A DNA stretch of 64,000 bases, from positions 52,654,519 through 52,718,518 of the forward strand of contig CM067367.1 of NCBI GenBank assembly GCA_034401795.1. Reading direction: 5' to 3'. The notes below the pieces were generated by a model. The model saw only the letters and a program-made list of their open reading frames with translations, had not been told where the DNA came from and searched no databases. The translations under genes were made by a program, and so were the position numbers. Shown one piece after another: positions 28,188 to 39,560 of the stretch. The stretch is from Chaetoderma sp. LZ-2023a (taxonomy: Eukaryota > Mollusca > Caudofoveata > Chaetodermatida > Chaetodermatidae). Position 1 is the stretch's first letter, and every line of letters starts with the position of its first letter.

Positions 28188-29345
28188 TTGAAATCGGCCT
28201 AGCAGTTCTCGAGAAGATATTTTTAATTTCCCTATGCTTTAGTATGGGAGCTTTTGGCGGGAAAATGATGGTCGCCAAACCGTTTATCAGAGATTCCAAA
28301 ATCCATCAAATAAAAAAATCCAATATCACCACCAAACACACTATATTTTGATTGGCCCATGGCGACCATGTTTTTTATGGATCAACTTTCCTTGAACAAA
28401 CTTTAATGGCCCTTAGTCCCTAATCATATCTGCCAAAATTTGGCCCAGCCCTTCAGCGGTTCTGGAGAAGCCATTTTCGCTAAAACTAGGTCAACCAAGA
28501 TGGTCACCAAACCATGGGACCAATCAAGTTCTCTTGAACAAACTTGGTTCAGCGATTGCCCTAGATAATATTACTATGGGGTTTGCTTCAATCCACCAAG
28601 TGGTTTCGGAAAAAAATTTCAAAGACATTTCTAAAAATCGGACAATATCCCAGATGGCAGCCGGCCAAACTGGCCGATCAGCTTTGTTTGAACAAACTTG
28701 AATCTCTACACCCTAATGATGCTTCCTGCCAAATATAATTGAAATTGGTCCAGTAGTTCTCGAGAAGACATTTTAAATTTCCCATTGCTTTAGTATGGGA
28801 GCTTTTGGCGGGTAAATGATTCAAGATGGCTACCAAACCATTTATCCGATAGTTTCAAAATTGCAAATTTGAGATCAGAATACCTAAAAACATATATAAA
28901 CCCAATTTCAGCCTCAAAATCCATCAAATAAAAAAATCCAATATGGCCACCAAACACGCTATATTTTGATTGGCCCACTGCGGCCATGTTTTTTAATGGA
29001 TTAACTTCCCTTGAACAAACTTTACTGACCGTTAGGCCCTAATCATATCTGACAAATTTCAGCCCGATCCCTTTCATGGGGTTTGCTTCAATCCACCAAG
29101 CGGTTTCAGAGATTTTCAAAGACGTTTCTAAAAATCGCCCAAAATCCAAGATGGCCACTGGCTAAATTGGCCAATCAGCTTCGTTTGAACAAATTTTGAT
29201 CCCTATGCCTTAAGGATGCTTCCTGCCAAATATAATTGAAATTGGTCCAGTGGTTCTTGAGAAGTTGTTTAAAGGAAAAGTTCATGGACGACGGACACAC
29301 GACGGACAGTCGCCATGGCATAAGCTCACTTGGCCTTTAAATCCA
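28155..29345 (+). repeat. Dispersed repeat of two and a bit 500-bp tandem units with GACGGAC tail
   Basis: GGATGCTTCCTGCCAAATAT (or with TGATG) starts units at about 28165, 28717 and 29212. Units share TAGTATGGGAGCTTTTGGCG, AATCCATCAAATAAAAAAAT and GGTTTGCTTCAATCCACCAA. The 3' end is ACGACGGACACACGACGGAC then GCCATGGCATAAGCTCA and GAGCTAAAAATGA. It is inserted at the end of the ATPase frame. Confidence 0.85.
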
Positions 29346-29733
29346 GGTGAGCTAAAAATGATCGAATCATCCAAGGCTTAGCCCATAAATTATTAGATTA
29401 TAAACTTATATCGCTTCAACGAGGAATAATTTTTTTAACCCATTGGACGCGCTGCAGACGTTTTTAAACGATATGGATTAAGCTCGCTTTTACCATATCT
29501 GTGTTAAAATAAATTTCAAAGTTTGTTTCTCACATTCTTTTTCATTTTTCAGAATTAGAATTTTAGCAACCTCCTAAAGTTACGTAGATGGCTGAAGCCT
29601 CAGACTAATGCCACATATACAGGATTAAAGTCTTGAATGAACAATTCATCAGAGATATTTTTGCTGATAGCTATTAATAAACGCGGTCTGTCTGGGGGTG
29701 GTAGGGCTGGTGGTGGGGTCAAGGTAGCGGGTC

Positions 29734-30174
29734 TGGATGGGTTGCTCGTTAACGTACTACTGCTACTGCTACATCAGACATCTATGTAACTCTAGGAGAA
29801 CTACGTTAAAAATATAATTGAGAGAAGGTGAGGATTGCGGTTGTATACAAGGGAGATGGGTCATACACAATCCCCAACCCTGGGGTTCTGCATTGGGTTC
29901 GGTGGGTTAGGGAGGATTGGACCATTAGCGAATAAAGCAATGCTGTTTTAGCTCGAGACTGGATCGGTTGCTCGTTAACCTATTACTGCTACTGCTACGT
30001 CGGATATCTACGCAAGTCCAGGAGAACTACATCAAAAATATAATTGAGAGAGGGTGAGGCTTTCGGTTGTATATGAGGGATGCGGGTCATATACAATCCC
30101 CAACCCAGGGGTTCTGTGTTGGGTTGGGCGGTTGGACTATTAGTGAATAGAGCAACGTTGTTTTAGCTCGAGAC
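29734..30174. repeat. Two tandem units of about 220 bp
   Basis: Both units run from GGTTGCTCGTTAAC through ACTGCTACTGCTAC, AGGAGAACTAC, AAAATATAATTGAGAGA and CAATCCCCAACCC to GTTTTAGCTCGAGACT. Confidence 0.88.
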
Positions 30175-30175
30175 T

Positions 30176-30178
<3 letters not shown>

Positions 30179-30247
<69 letters not shown>
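30179..30247. repeat. (TA)n microsatellite
   Basis: About 68 bases of alternating TA. Confidence 0.95.
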
Positions 30248-30250
<3 letters not shown>

Positions 30251-30343
30251 TCGATAATTATAGGTTATAACTATGTCGATAATAGTAGCAGGTTATAATT
30301 ATATATTATTTGCGCAGCTTATAAACAGCTCAGGGTACATCCT

Positions 30344-31269
30344 TCAGCCATTCAGTCTTACAGGCTTTGTATAACTCGCATACATTCCAAAACAATGTAA
30401 TTCTACATTGTTGATAGGTCTTAAGAAATAATCGATACCCATACACTCGTGTTCATGTTGAGATGGTCTGTCATGCTGTGATCCATAACAGTCCCGAATC
30501 GCTAGTCTACGGTTCGCTAAATTCAACAAATTTACGAAAATACCAGTAGCATTGGCTCGGGTAGCTTGTGGAACACCTTCACAGTCAAAACTCAGATATT
30601 CACATTCATTTATATCTCGATGGCCCATATCAGGGGTGTCCTGTGTAGCGGTCGGTTGAGCGTATGTTTCTACAGCATCGGGCGAGTTGGGCGATGTAAA
30701 ACACTTGTCTTCTTTGTAATCCTGTAAATCATTAGAATCCAATGTATCTGGTAAGGGTTCGAATCCTGGTGGTATTTCTTCCTCTACATGTGTAGACGCC
30801 TGTTGAATAGAAAAATCTAACTCTCCAACAGTCTCTGGGGATATGCACTCAATAAGTGTCTGAATGGCTCTGTCGATTTCAGAATCAACATCGTTTACAT
30901 CGACAACCTTACATGGTTGCTCAGACGTTAATCCCAGTAATCGAGTCATGAAGACTCTCGAGAATTTGTAATCCTTAGTCTTTATGGTGTCACCCTCTAA
31001 AACTGTAGTTAGTTTAAGTTCTTCATATGTAGTAGTAATGTATAATCCTTTGAGTTAACATTTACATCACTGCTCAGAGTTCTGACTATTTCAAACCATA
31101 TATCTTCGTCAACCATTAACTTTAAGCTGACTCTAGAGACGGAGAGCGAAAGCACATTACTGCATAGGCCTATTTGTCTCTGGCCATTATCCAAGTGACA
31201 TGAATCAGCCATTAATCTAATGCTTAATTGCTGATCTCTGTAATCTTTGGAGAGCATTGCATCAACCAT
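30344..31269 (-). pseudogene. Unrecognised Polinton gene, frameshifted
   Basis: Two open frames on the minus strand (31269-31009 and about 31030-30344) that appear to be one protein broken by a frameshift near 31020. The second contains acidic stretches (DVDSEIDRAI), EIPPGFEPLPD and YLSFDCEGVP. The first has repeated hydrophobic segments (VLSLSV, VSLKLMVDEDIWFEI). I recognise no family. The position inside the Polinton, on the opposite strand from the ATPase and near the right end, makes a structural or accessory element protein possible, but this is a guess. Confidence 0.45.
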
Positions 31270-31395
31270 TGAGAGCTTTTATCTATATATCAACGATCGG
31301 GTGTAGATTCTTTATCAATATTGCATGTCCACGCTAAGCCTGCTTAGAAATGTAATAGCAATCTTCGGTTTGGGGTTTTTTCAGGAATGAAACAC

Positions 31396-31680
31396 TTACA
31401 CTAGCGTAGAGTTCGTTATAGCTCTGAGAATTTCATGCAAGTTCTCCTTGAGAATTCTCCATGAATTGCTAGGGAATGTTACGCTCCTGAATGATGGTTT
31501 CAGCTTGGTTTGACCTGGTGAAGTAAAGTACCAAGTTAGCCCAATGTATGGATAGTTAGTGCTGATAGTGACCTTTAATTGAGGTTCTAATTTGTATATG
31601 TAATTAATCTGCTCTACTCTGTCGGAACATCTAGCTCTAAGCACAGTTTCTTCTAATGCAGGCATTATAGCAGCAAACAT
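31396..31680 (-). pseudogene. Unrecognised Polinton ORF with a possible PC4-like segment
   Basis: The frame ends KLKPSFRSVTFPSNSWRILK then ENLHEILRAI. This resembles the end of transcriptional coactivator PC4-type domains, in which a KPG..G.SL..E.W..L...I strand-helix unit binds single-stranded DNA. If right, it could be a replication-associated ssDNA-binding protein. A GTAAGTG donor-like string follows the frame, so it may be spliced to the ORF at 31269. The resemblance covers only about 40 residues and is weak. Confidence 0.35.
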
Positions 31681-31949
31681 TCAAAACGTATTACCGTACA
31701 TAAACACGCCTCGTTTGGTGGGGTAAACTCTACCAACAACAAACTCATGTATGTCTACTACAAAATTCGTCATTAATGTGTACATGTACATTGTTACCGA
31801 GCACTATGGTTATGTCACAACCCATAAAATAGCCTGTATTCATACTTATAATAAACATTGAACAAACCATTTAAACAAAAATCAAAAACGTTAACTCTTA
31901 ACAGATCAGATTTTTAAAACTCTGCTTTTATACTATAACGACGATCGAT

Positions 31950-32485
31950 TTTGCTCGTCATGCGTCATTACGCTAATTACCCTTAAGTGTGCCACATTAA
32001 CCCTTGAGCATTTGGCATGGCTCCAAGGGATCATCCTTAATTACACCCATTGACCCTCGTCAATCAGCATTACGCTAATTACCCTTAAGCTCACAGCACT
32101 GGATGCCTTGAGGCACATGACATATTGAGGTGGGTGTGGCTCCCCGATCGAACGAGTTCACAGGAATAGACGAGTCCAGACATGTAACCTGTCAATCATC
32201 CATAATTACCCAGTCATTAACCCTTGTCAATCATTACGCTAATCACCTTTAGGCTCACCTCATTGGATGACAGGAGGCATGTGATTTAACGAGGGAGCGG
32301 GGCTTTTGCATGGTCACCCTCTACATCTAACTTTCAATCAGAACGGATGAGATAGGGGCGCCTTTTTCACACCTTTACAAAAGGCAGTGAGATTAAAGGA
32401 AAAAAGGTGATAATGATGCAAATTATTTGGTCGCTCTGACACATCAACGACTTTTCAAACGCGCCCCTATCGCCTCACCTCTACT
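31950..32485 (-). repeat. Right terminal inverted repeat of the Polinton
   Basis: Complementary to the left terminal repeat from the end (AGTAGAGGTGAG at 32485 inward) through GTTACATGTCTGGACTCGTC, then with a deletion relative to the left copy, reaching GCTAATTACCCTTAAG near 31970-31985. Confidence 0.88.
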
Positions 32486-32491
32486 CACAAT
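32486..32491. repeat. Target-site duplication CACAAT, right copy
   Basis: Immediately follows the terminal CT of the element and is identical to 18685-18690. Confidence 0.93.
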
Positions 32492-32559
32492 GCCCCTCTG
32501 GTAGAAGGAGAAACTTCCTGTACACCATATAGTGGACAAACTGCAATCATCACACTAGA

Positions 32560-34010
32560 GTCGTGACTAGACCACCCTCAAAAGTCATGTTGAGAAGCTG
32601 TTGGGTGACTGGCCACGAGACAGCAGTTGAACTGCGATGCTTATCGAAGCGAGGTGATAGCTGAACCGATTGTCACATGTAGCACGAATGCGCTATGCCA
32701 TAAGTGGCAAGAATGTCGCTTCCGAGAGGGGAATCATGCAAAAAGTTACTGTCCTGAGAATGGGATGAGCTCCTTTCATTCGAGACATGGTTTAAAGCAA
32801 AGAGAGCAACACTGTCTCAATTCCACTACTGGCAAACTGCTGCTTATGACTTCGAAATTCCATGTTGCACTGTGTACCGTCTACTCGTGTTGGAGACCTG
32901 GATAACATCGTCGTGTCGTNNNNNNNNNNNNNNNNNNNNNNNNNNNNNNNNNNNNNNNNNNNNNNNNNNNNNNNNNNNNNNNNNNNNNNNNNNNNNNNNN
33001 NNNNNNNNNNNNNNNNNNNNNNNNNNNNNNNNNNNNNNNNNNNNNNNNNNNNNNNNNNNNNNNNNNNNNNNNNNNNNNNNNNNNNNNNNNNNNNNNNNNN
33101 NNNNNNNNNNNNNNNNNNNNNNNNNNNNNNNNNNNNNNNNNNNNNNNNNNNNNNNNNNNNNNNNNNNNNNNNNNNNNNNNNNNNNNNNNNNNNNNNNNNN
33201 NNNNNNNNNNNNNNNNNNNNNNNNNNNNNNNNNNNNNNNNNNNNNNNNNNNNNNNNNNNNNNNNNNNNNNNNNNNNNNNNNNNNNNNNNNNNNNNNNNNN
33301 NNNNNNNNNNNNNNNNNNNNNNNNNNNNNNNNNNNNNNNNNNNNNNNNNNNNNNNNNNNNNNNNNNNNNNNNNNNNNNNNNNNNNNNNNNNNNNNNNNNN
33401 NNNNNNNNNNNNNNNNNNNTTGGATCTGTACGAGAGGTCGTTCAGTGAATTTCCAAAATTGGGTCACTATCACTCGATCCTGCAATTATGAGCGCTGGCT
33501 GCCAGCGCAGGTTCGTGATATGCTGGACATATGAATGGAACACCTAATGCTCTAGTGCTCTACAAGCAGTTTCCTGAGAACTTATTCATGGTTGCCAAGA
33601 CGCAAATGTCATTCTCTCTTATCCAAAGCCACCAGCAAAAGAATAAGGAACAGAAGATTCATGGTGTGACCCTTAATCTGAATGATATATAGGTGTTCAC
33701 TGAGTCGTCTGTGTGATGGCCATGATTTAATTTGCATGGCTCTTTGTGGAGTTTGCAATCAAGCAAGGACTTTGCTTCTCAGCATCACAGTCAGAGTAGA
33801 AGAGGGTTGCCGCAGAACCAAGAAACTCGTGTCAGCATTCCAAGATGCAGGGGTGAGTACAACATTCGACACCAAAGAGGTCATGTCAGGGGATGCCATC
33901 CACATTATCATGTGCCCCCATGAAGAGGGAATGGAACAACATTATTCGGTTTTGTTGCTAAGGAGACTTCCACCCGCTAATCAAGGTGGACAAAATCTCC
34001 CACAATTCAA
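32560..34010 (+). pseudogene. Relic of the multi-copy invertebrate family, plus strand, with assembly gap
   Basis: In shifting plus-strand frames: SQFHYWQTAA and DFEI near 32815-32860, then the gap, then YERWLPAQVRDM near 33485-33530, LYKQFPENLF and KTQMSFS near 33560-33620, and DTKEVMSGDAIHII near 33870-33910. These follow, in order, the conserved segments of a large family known from cnidarians, molluscs and lancelets (WS..L..E, YARWLPVY..DM, F..NFVV.KT...FS, LDT..I). Stops and shifts are frequent, so it is dead. The adjacent Polinton ends only 70 bases upstream. Confidence 0.5.
32920..33419. other. Assembly gap of 500 N
   Basis: Exactly 500 undetermined bases, so probably a placeholder of unknown true length. 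Confidence 1.
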
Positions 34011-34199
34011 TTAACACAAAAAGACGCCTGAATCCACCAGAGTAGCTTTACATCATGAGATAAATCAACGAATGCAATATTGACTGCATACTTAAAGTCA
34101 AGAATGCTGACGATACACATCATCTTTATCAAAGCACGATAATTTGCCATGCTGCCAAAACTCAGAACTGCTGCCATGCTTGAAAGAAAACTTGTCATC

Positions 34200-35256
34200 T
34201 AACTTCGATGAAGCTGAAACGAAACTGAGGCCAAACAGGAAACTCTAAATTTTCTGTGATTATGTTGAGTGTGTTCGCTTGATTGAGGAACACATAACCA
34301 AGGTTAAAGATGCATTACCTCCGAGATATAGATAAATTTGGTAATTTTCAGTATTTTTACTGTAATATAATGGTCCCGGTGTATTATTAATACATAATAA
34401 TTTTTAGACATAAGTTCCGACCCTGTCACACATATTTGTTATTATTTGTTGTTGTTCTGAAAGCTCGTGTGTGTGGATGAGTTTTCAATTTAGAGAACCA
34501 TTATATTTACGAAACAATCCAATTGGAAAGAACTCCAAAAATCTTAAATATGTCTAGACAGATCAGAAACATCAAAGAGCTACACGCCAGGAGGACTGAA
34601 ACCACAAAAAATTCCATCAAGACATAAAACATATAAGTTGCATAATAATATTTTTTGTTTATACAAGACTGGTGATGAATCGCAAGCCACTAGTCAGGGC
34701 CCATGTGAAGTCATGTGTGCACTTTGGGATGAAAGCAAGCCACCCACCTGGATGTCTTTAGGATACCTTAAGTAACAATAAATTTGTTCAAATGTCAGCT
34801 ATGAATTTTTATCTCGATTACCATGGTTGAAACGAGGATATGCACCCATGCCGATATATCTATATATGTGTATGCAGTAGATCTAAAGAAATTATTGTTG
34901 AATTTGAATCAAATTGTACATGGGACAATGATGAAGGAATTTCTCCCATTTTGTTATGGATTCTGACCTGGGTTAAGATTTCAGATTTCTTGTAATGATT
35001 CTATTACAATCACATCATTGTGTGATGATGTTAAAGGTTATATTCTTCGCAAATTATCCAGAAATAGGTTATGAAAAGCATATATGATGTTAATAGTTAT
35101 AGGAAAATGAAAATACAGCAATCAATGTGACCATAGCTATTGCTATGGGTCAATTAAATGTCTAATAATCTGAAAGTGATGTCATTCATTTAGCTCAATC
35201 ACGTGGTCTCCTGTGTTCACTCTAGTTTGCTTTCCTGTGATTTTCCATGTCTGTAG
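34200..35256. other. AT-rich sequence, no gene seen
   Basis: No familiar motif in any frame. It may include decayed parts of the neighbouring relics. Confidence 0.5.
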
Positions 35257-35772
35257 CTAACATTTTCTCATTGGCGACAACAGATTGTTTGTCCCTGATT
35301 TGATACGATTTGAGAGAAATTCATCAAGCAATTTGCTGCCAACATCTCTTTCTCTACGGAGATCGTGTTTAACCCTTTCAGGCATAATTGCCTTTGTCAC
35401 TGAGTTGAAAAGCTCAGCACATTTCTCTGTGAATAGACTGGTGAAATTCCTCAGTGTAAAAGTAAAAACTTCAATGCTTTTCTTTTGATGCATCATCATT
35501 GGTTTTGTGGATGCATGGTGACGCAGTTGTGCAGATGATATTACACCAGCCATGTTTTGGGTTTGTGATGCAAGTTGTGGAGAGATAAGGTAACATGTGG
35601 TGCAAGCATTAGTATTCAGTGTGATCCCCATGATCCTGCCAGTTACTTTCATTGAGCGATTGATATGCTCCAACGCATGATCAGCACCACTTGTACATAT
35701 GGTGCTGACAAATGTTGCATCCAATTGCAAGTTCGGACAAATCTGATTGTGACAGAGTGATTTCTGTGTCAC
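35257..35772 (-). pseudogene. Middle part of the HALE..NRSMKVTG family, minus strand
   Basis: An unusually long open remnant (171 codons). It reads GADHALEHINRSMKVTGRIM, then GITLNTNAC, LISPQLA, MAGVISS, SFTLRNFTSLF-type text (FTLRNFTSLFTEKCAELFN) and KAIMPERVKHDL, closely following the conserved core of a family found in many copies in bivalves, cnidarians and lancelets; some members end in a cysteine-rich CXC domain. Function unknown to me. The upstream part of the same copy continues at 37165-38370, separated by about 1.35 kb of foreign sequence, so the gene is broken. Confidence 0.7.
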
Positions 35773-35789
35773 AGAATTCGCTTTAAATA

Positions 35790-37150
35790 GTTACAGTTTT
35801 TGCGAGATTTATCCCATTGTGCCTTTTATTGGCCCGGGGAACTTTAAATTCTGCTAAGTTTTGTTTGGGTAATAACACCTTAAGTCAGATGACATTTTTA
35901 GTACTTAAATTGGGATGGACATACAAACAAGATCCATGGAGGTTTTGGCGAAGGAATTTGCTTTTGGAAAATGTCGTTATTAGATATAAAAATGGTTTGT
36001 TTTTGGTGCAATTTAGGTTGGTATGCCTTGTTAAATATCTAGGTATTACACAGATCGAAGCTGGTGATACAGGTAGGTAGTGATAATGTGATGGGAGTTG
36101 CACTATTTTGGCTTGTGGAGCAGGTTGGGTACGGGTTGATTTCGAAGGTAGGTGAAGTGGCCCGAAGAAATCTGTAAATTCGGGCATTCCAATCCTTGAT
36201 CCCATCTTAACATGACGTTGCCCTGAGAAGATTTCTTAACGTAGAGGAAATGTGCCGAAAATGAGGTGAATTTCTTGACGTATATGGAATATGGCGATCC
36301 AAGACTGGCGGCGGATTGAGTTGGCATTTAATTGATTTGGGATTGCTTTTGCATTGGATTGAGTTGGCATTTACTTGATTTGGGATGGCTTTTGCATTGG
36401 ATTGAGTCAGCATTTGATTAATTTAGATTAGAGGAGCTACTTGATATGACGTGATTTTGAATTCCGAGTTTATCTTGGGTGTGGTGTTGAGTTGAAAATC
36501 ATATGGATGAAGTCGGATTCCGTCTTAGCAATGGATATCTAGAGATCGTTGATAGCTGTGTGAGCGACACTCGACTGAACCTGCAGTGATGAACTTTTCC
36601 GTTTGATTATTCATCAACAGTTTCACATTCATTTTTTTGGAATTGTTTGGACACAGGTTGAAACTAAATTAGTGAAATATTTGGAGTAAAACACGTAGTC
36701 AGGAATTGATTATTTGTTCTTTAGGAACACAGTTAAATTGATAATGTCGCTCATTTGAAGAGAAGGGTGGGGTAGTTTTCAATATATTGTAAAAGTTAAA
36801 TTATGTCTCTTCATTGAAGAGCGGGGTGTGGGGTTAGTTATTATTTAGATGTAAACTGTAAAGAAAATTTCAGCTTATTATTAATGTAAATTGTAAATTT
36901 ATAGTGGAACATGCAATATGGAACCGGCTATGATGGTGTTGTTTTACTTTCTTACCTGCTAGGTTAATCACCATTAATTTGACACCTGTCCACATCCTTA
37001 ACAATAAAAGAACCTGTGAATAGGTAATCTACATTTAGGTGTTAAAATTTGATTCAAATGGATAACATCTGCTTCATAAAATTCCACTTTTTCTAAACCT
37101 TATTTTGATCCCTATTCTAATTCTCCTTTTGGCATTAATATAAATTCTTC
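35790..37150. other. Sequence interrupting the family relic
   Basis: Separates two parts of one homologous protein on the minus strand. No terminal repeats or ORF identify it. Contains a 43-bp tandem repeat at 36313-36424. Confidence 0.5.
36313..36424. repeat. 43-bp tandem repeat, about 2.5 copies
   Basis: Unit: GATTGAGTTGGCATTTAATT followed by GATTTGGGATTGCTTTTGCA TTG. Confidence 0.85.
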
Positions 37151-37164
37151 ATCGAATTACTATC

Positions 37165-38370
37165 TCACATGATGAAGAGTATCATTTCCGTAATCACCTG
37201 CATGCACTGGCGCATAACAACTGGCAGTGGTCTGTTTCGATTTTCGGAGTCCAATTGAGTCATCTTCTCCATTACTTTAAGGGACTCAATAGCATGAATC
37301 ATTTCTGTATGTGATTGCTGTATGTCTTCACAGCTACCATCTGCACATGACTGATCAAGTTTATTTGCTGCATTTGTAAGCCGTTCCTCCAAATCGGAAT
37401 GGCTCTGGAAGAATGCCTTCTGCTGTAGCATAAACATAGCTTACAGGGCCACAATATGTGCCTAAATTCCTCTCTTTACATGCTTCCCCTCGATGAGCTG
37501 CTTGACGGCCATTTGTCCATACAGGTCAGCTTCAATGTAAGCCCCAATGCACATTAATGCTGCCATTACAACGTGAAGCTCACCAGGGCGGAGTATGGTG
37601 TTATCCATGTCTTTCAGAGCCATCTGAAGTTGTTTTGCCTGCTTTTAGATGCCTATATCAAGGACAATCGCAGTCTTATGAGTAGGACCCTCTTCCTGTT
37701 TACTGATAGCCTGCATGAGCACTGTTAGTAGTGTCTGCACTTATGAGTAGGTGTCACAATGAGTGGTTGTGTGCCGACTCGTATTGTAGGTAGTTCCTCG
37801 CTTATCAATGAGGGATAAACAGGCCATGTTGGAATGTTACCCTTTGCATCTGCCTCATCAGGAACTCTGTCATCAAACAGCCTATTCAATTTAACCATGG
37901 TTCGACCCATAAGCCAGGCAACATCTGGAATACTGTCATCTGATTGTACTTGTACATCTTCTGTCAGACTGAATGAATCATAGACACGGCATGGGGAATG
38001 GCTGTTGGCTTGGGGGAAATGCAATCGTCTTTCATCTCTTCTATAGACAGCTTTTCAAGGATGGACATGAAGTTACGCTTCACCTGGCAGTGTAGCATTG
38101 TTCCATCAGCTGCGAATATTATCCGTCTTTGGAAGTTCCTTTATTGAACATCTCACGGTTGGACTTGTTAACTCTAGGTTTGATACCGCATCAGTACGTT
38201 GACAACGCTGATAACAATGCATAGCAGTAGCATGCTGGGTACGTTTCCCATTTGGCATGCCCTCTGCAAAATCAACATTATCAACAGTGAAAAGGAATGC
38301 CTTCCACGAATTACATCAGGAGGTAGGTAAACGTTATCATTCAGTAGCATTTTCTGCAGCACAGTTGTGG
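37165..38370 (-). pseudogene. N-terminal part of the HALE..NRSMKVTG family relic
   Basis: Minus-strand pieces in order: LPPDVIRGRHSF near 38310-38350, IPTWPVYPSLISEELPTIRV near 37765-37830, KQAKQLQMALKD and LRPGELHVVMAAL near 37550-37640, YGQMAVKQLIEGKHVKR near 37480-37530, then 90 open codons to 37165. The order agrees with the family. Several stops (for example within the KQAKQLQ and AHIVAL segments) show it is not functional. Confidence 0.65.
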
Positions 38371-38521
38371 CTATCCCCTCCTCTACAGATTCCAGAATAT
38401 TTATTCAAATAGAATGTTAGCAGAGACAAGAAATGGTACGACATCACAACAGCACGGCGGTAGCTAGGCTATTGGTAGGATTTAGTTCATGATGTTACAC
38501 GTGCTCCTATGACAATAGTGA

Positions 38522-39560
38522 TCAGCTGCAACATAAAGCAATACATAAACATACACAGTGTTCACAAGCTAACTTAAACAATCCTAGTATAGTCCAAGCA
38601 ACAACTGTCACCAACGACAGGTGGTCTCGTATTACACGTAATTTGCAATTGGCTGCAACAAGCATTTTGGAGCCTGTAAAATAGTGGTTATTCACGGCGT
38701 GAGGTCGTTCGACCATATGATAATGAACTGCTATTTTTCGGCACCAAAAGATTAAGTGGTTGCTTGAGATGGTTTGATTATATATCTGCAATGAGCTAAG
38801 TGTATATATTCCTGTTCAAATTGGACTGAGCAGGGTTTACACATAGGGTAAAGCAAAACGTAGCAAGTAACAGTAAATTTAGTTTCATTGATCATTTACA
38901 ATAACTGAGTGATCCGATTCTTGACACCAAAAGAGTGTACACATGTTCAGATGTATGGTAAACGCTGATTATAGTGTGGAAATTAATGTTAGAATCTAAT
39001 ATTCTGATAAGCATTGTCACTGGATAAAATAAAATGCACAAAAATTAATGGATGAATGTATTTGGTTAATATGCTATAAAACCATACTGAAAAAATCTGC
39101 ATGTGTAGGTCCTTTCAGCAAAAATGTATTACAAGGACCAGAGCAAATTCTCAGACTGCCAACATGTGTTTTCTTGCTCCCCGAAGGTTCTTTAATACAT
39201 CTAGACTAGTGGCTTGCTTTTATCACAAAATTCCCATGGGACCATATTTTATGCAATACGATGCCTGACTACACCACGAAGTAACGAATAATCTGGTTTT
39301 TCTGCAAAACGGAGATGCAGGCGATCGCCAGATTTGGGTTTACATTTTTTATGTTTGTGAAATTCATAATTTGCATCATCTTGGATATTGAGTAGTCATA
39401 TATATAAGAATTGATGTTAAAATGAAAGTATTTACCCAAGCGTTTTATGGCCATGGTTCCGTATATTAAATTTATAGCCCTAGCAGGTATATCCCATTTA
39501 AGCATGTTGATTTTATCTGGTATCAATATCTATAAGAAAACCTTAAGGCTCTGATCAAAA
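38522..39560. other. No gene seen
   Basis: AT-rich, short open frames without recognisable motifs. Confidence 0.5.

Larger units (their letters stand above)
18691..32485. mobile_element. Polinton/Maverick (adintovirus-like) element, complete ends, decayed genes
   Basis: 13,795 bp. Begins AGTAGAGGTGAG and ends with its complement; the AG...CT ends, long terminal inverted repeats and 6-bp CACAAT duplication together identify a Polinton. It carries two hallmark genes in broken form, a protein-primed family B DNA polymerase (minus strand) and an A32-like packaging ATPase (plus strand). Retroviral-type integrase, cysteine protease and capsid genes, usual in this class, were not recognised. At under 14 kb it is a little short for the class (usually 15-20 kb). 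Later insertions and tandem expansions lie inside (20314-20648, 28155-29345, 29734-30174). It is an old, inactive copy. Confidence 0.94.

Noticed and set aside
32844..33534. Frames of more than 200 codons across 32.9-33.4 kb
   Set aside because: They span the 500-N gap and are not real sequence.
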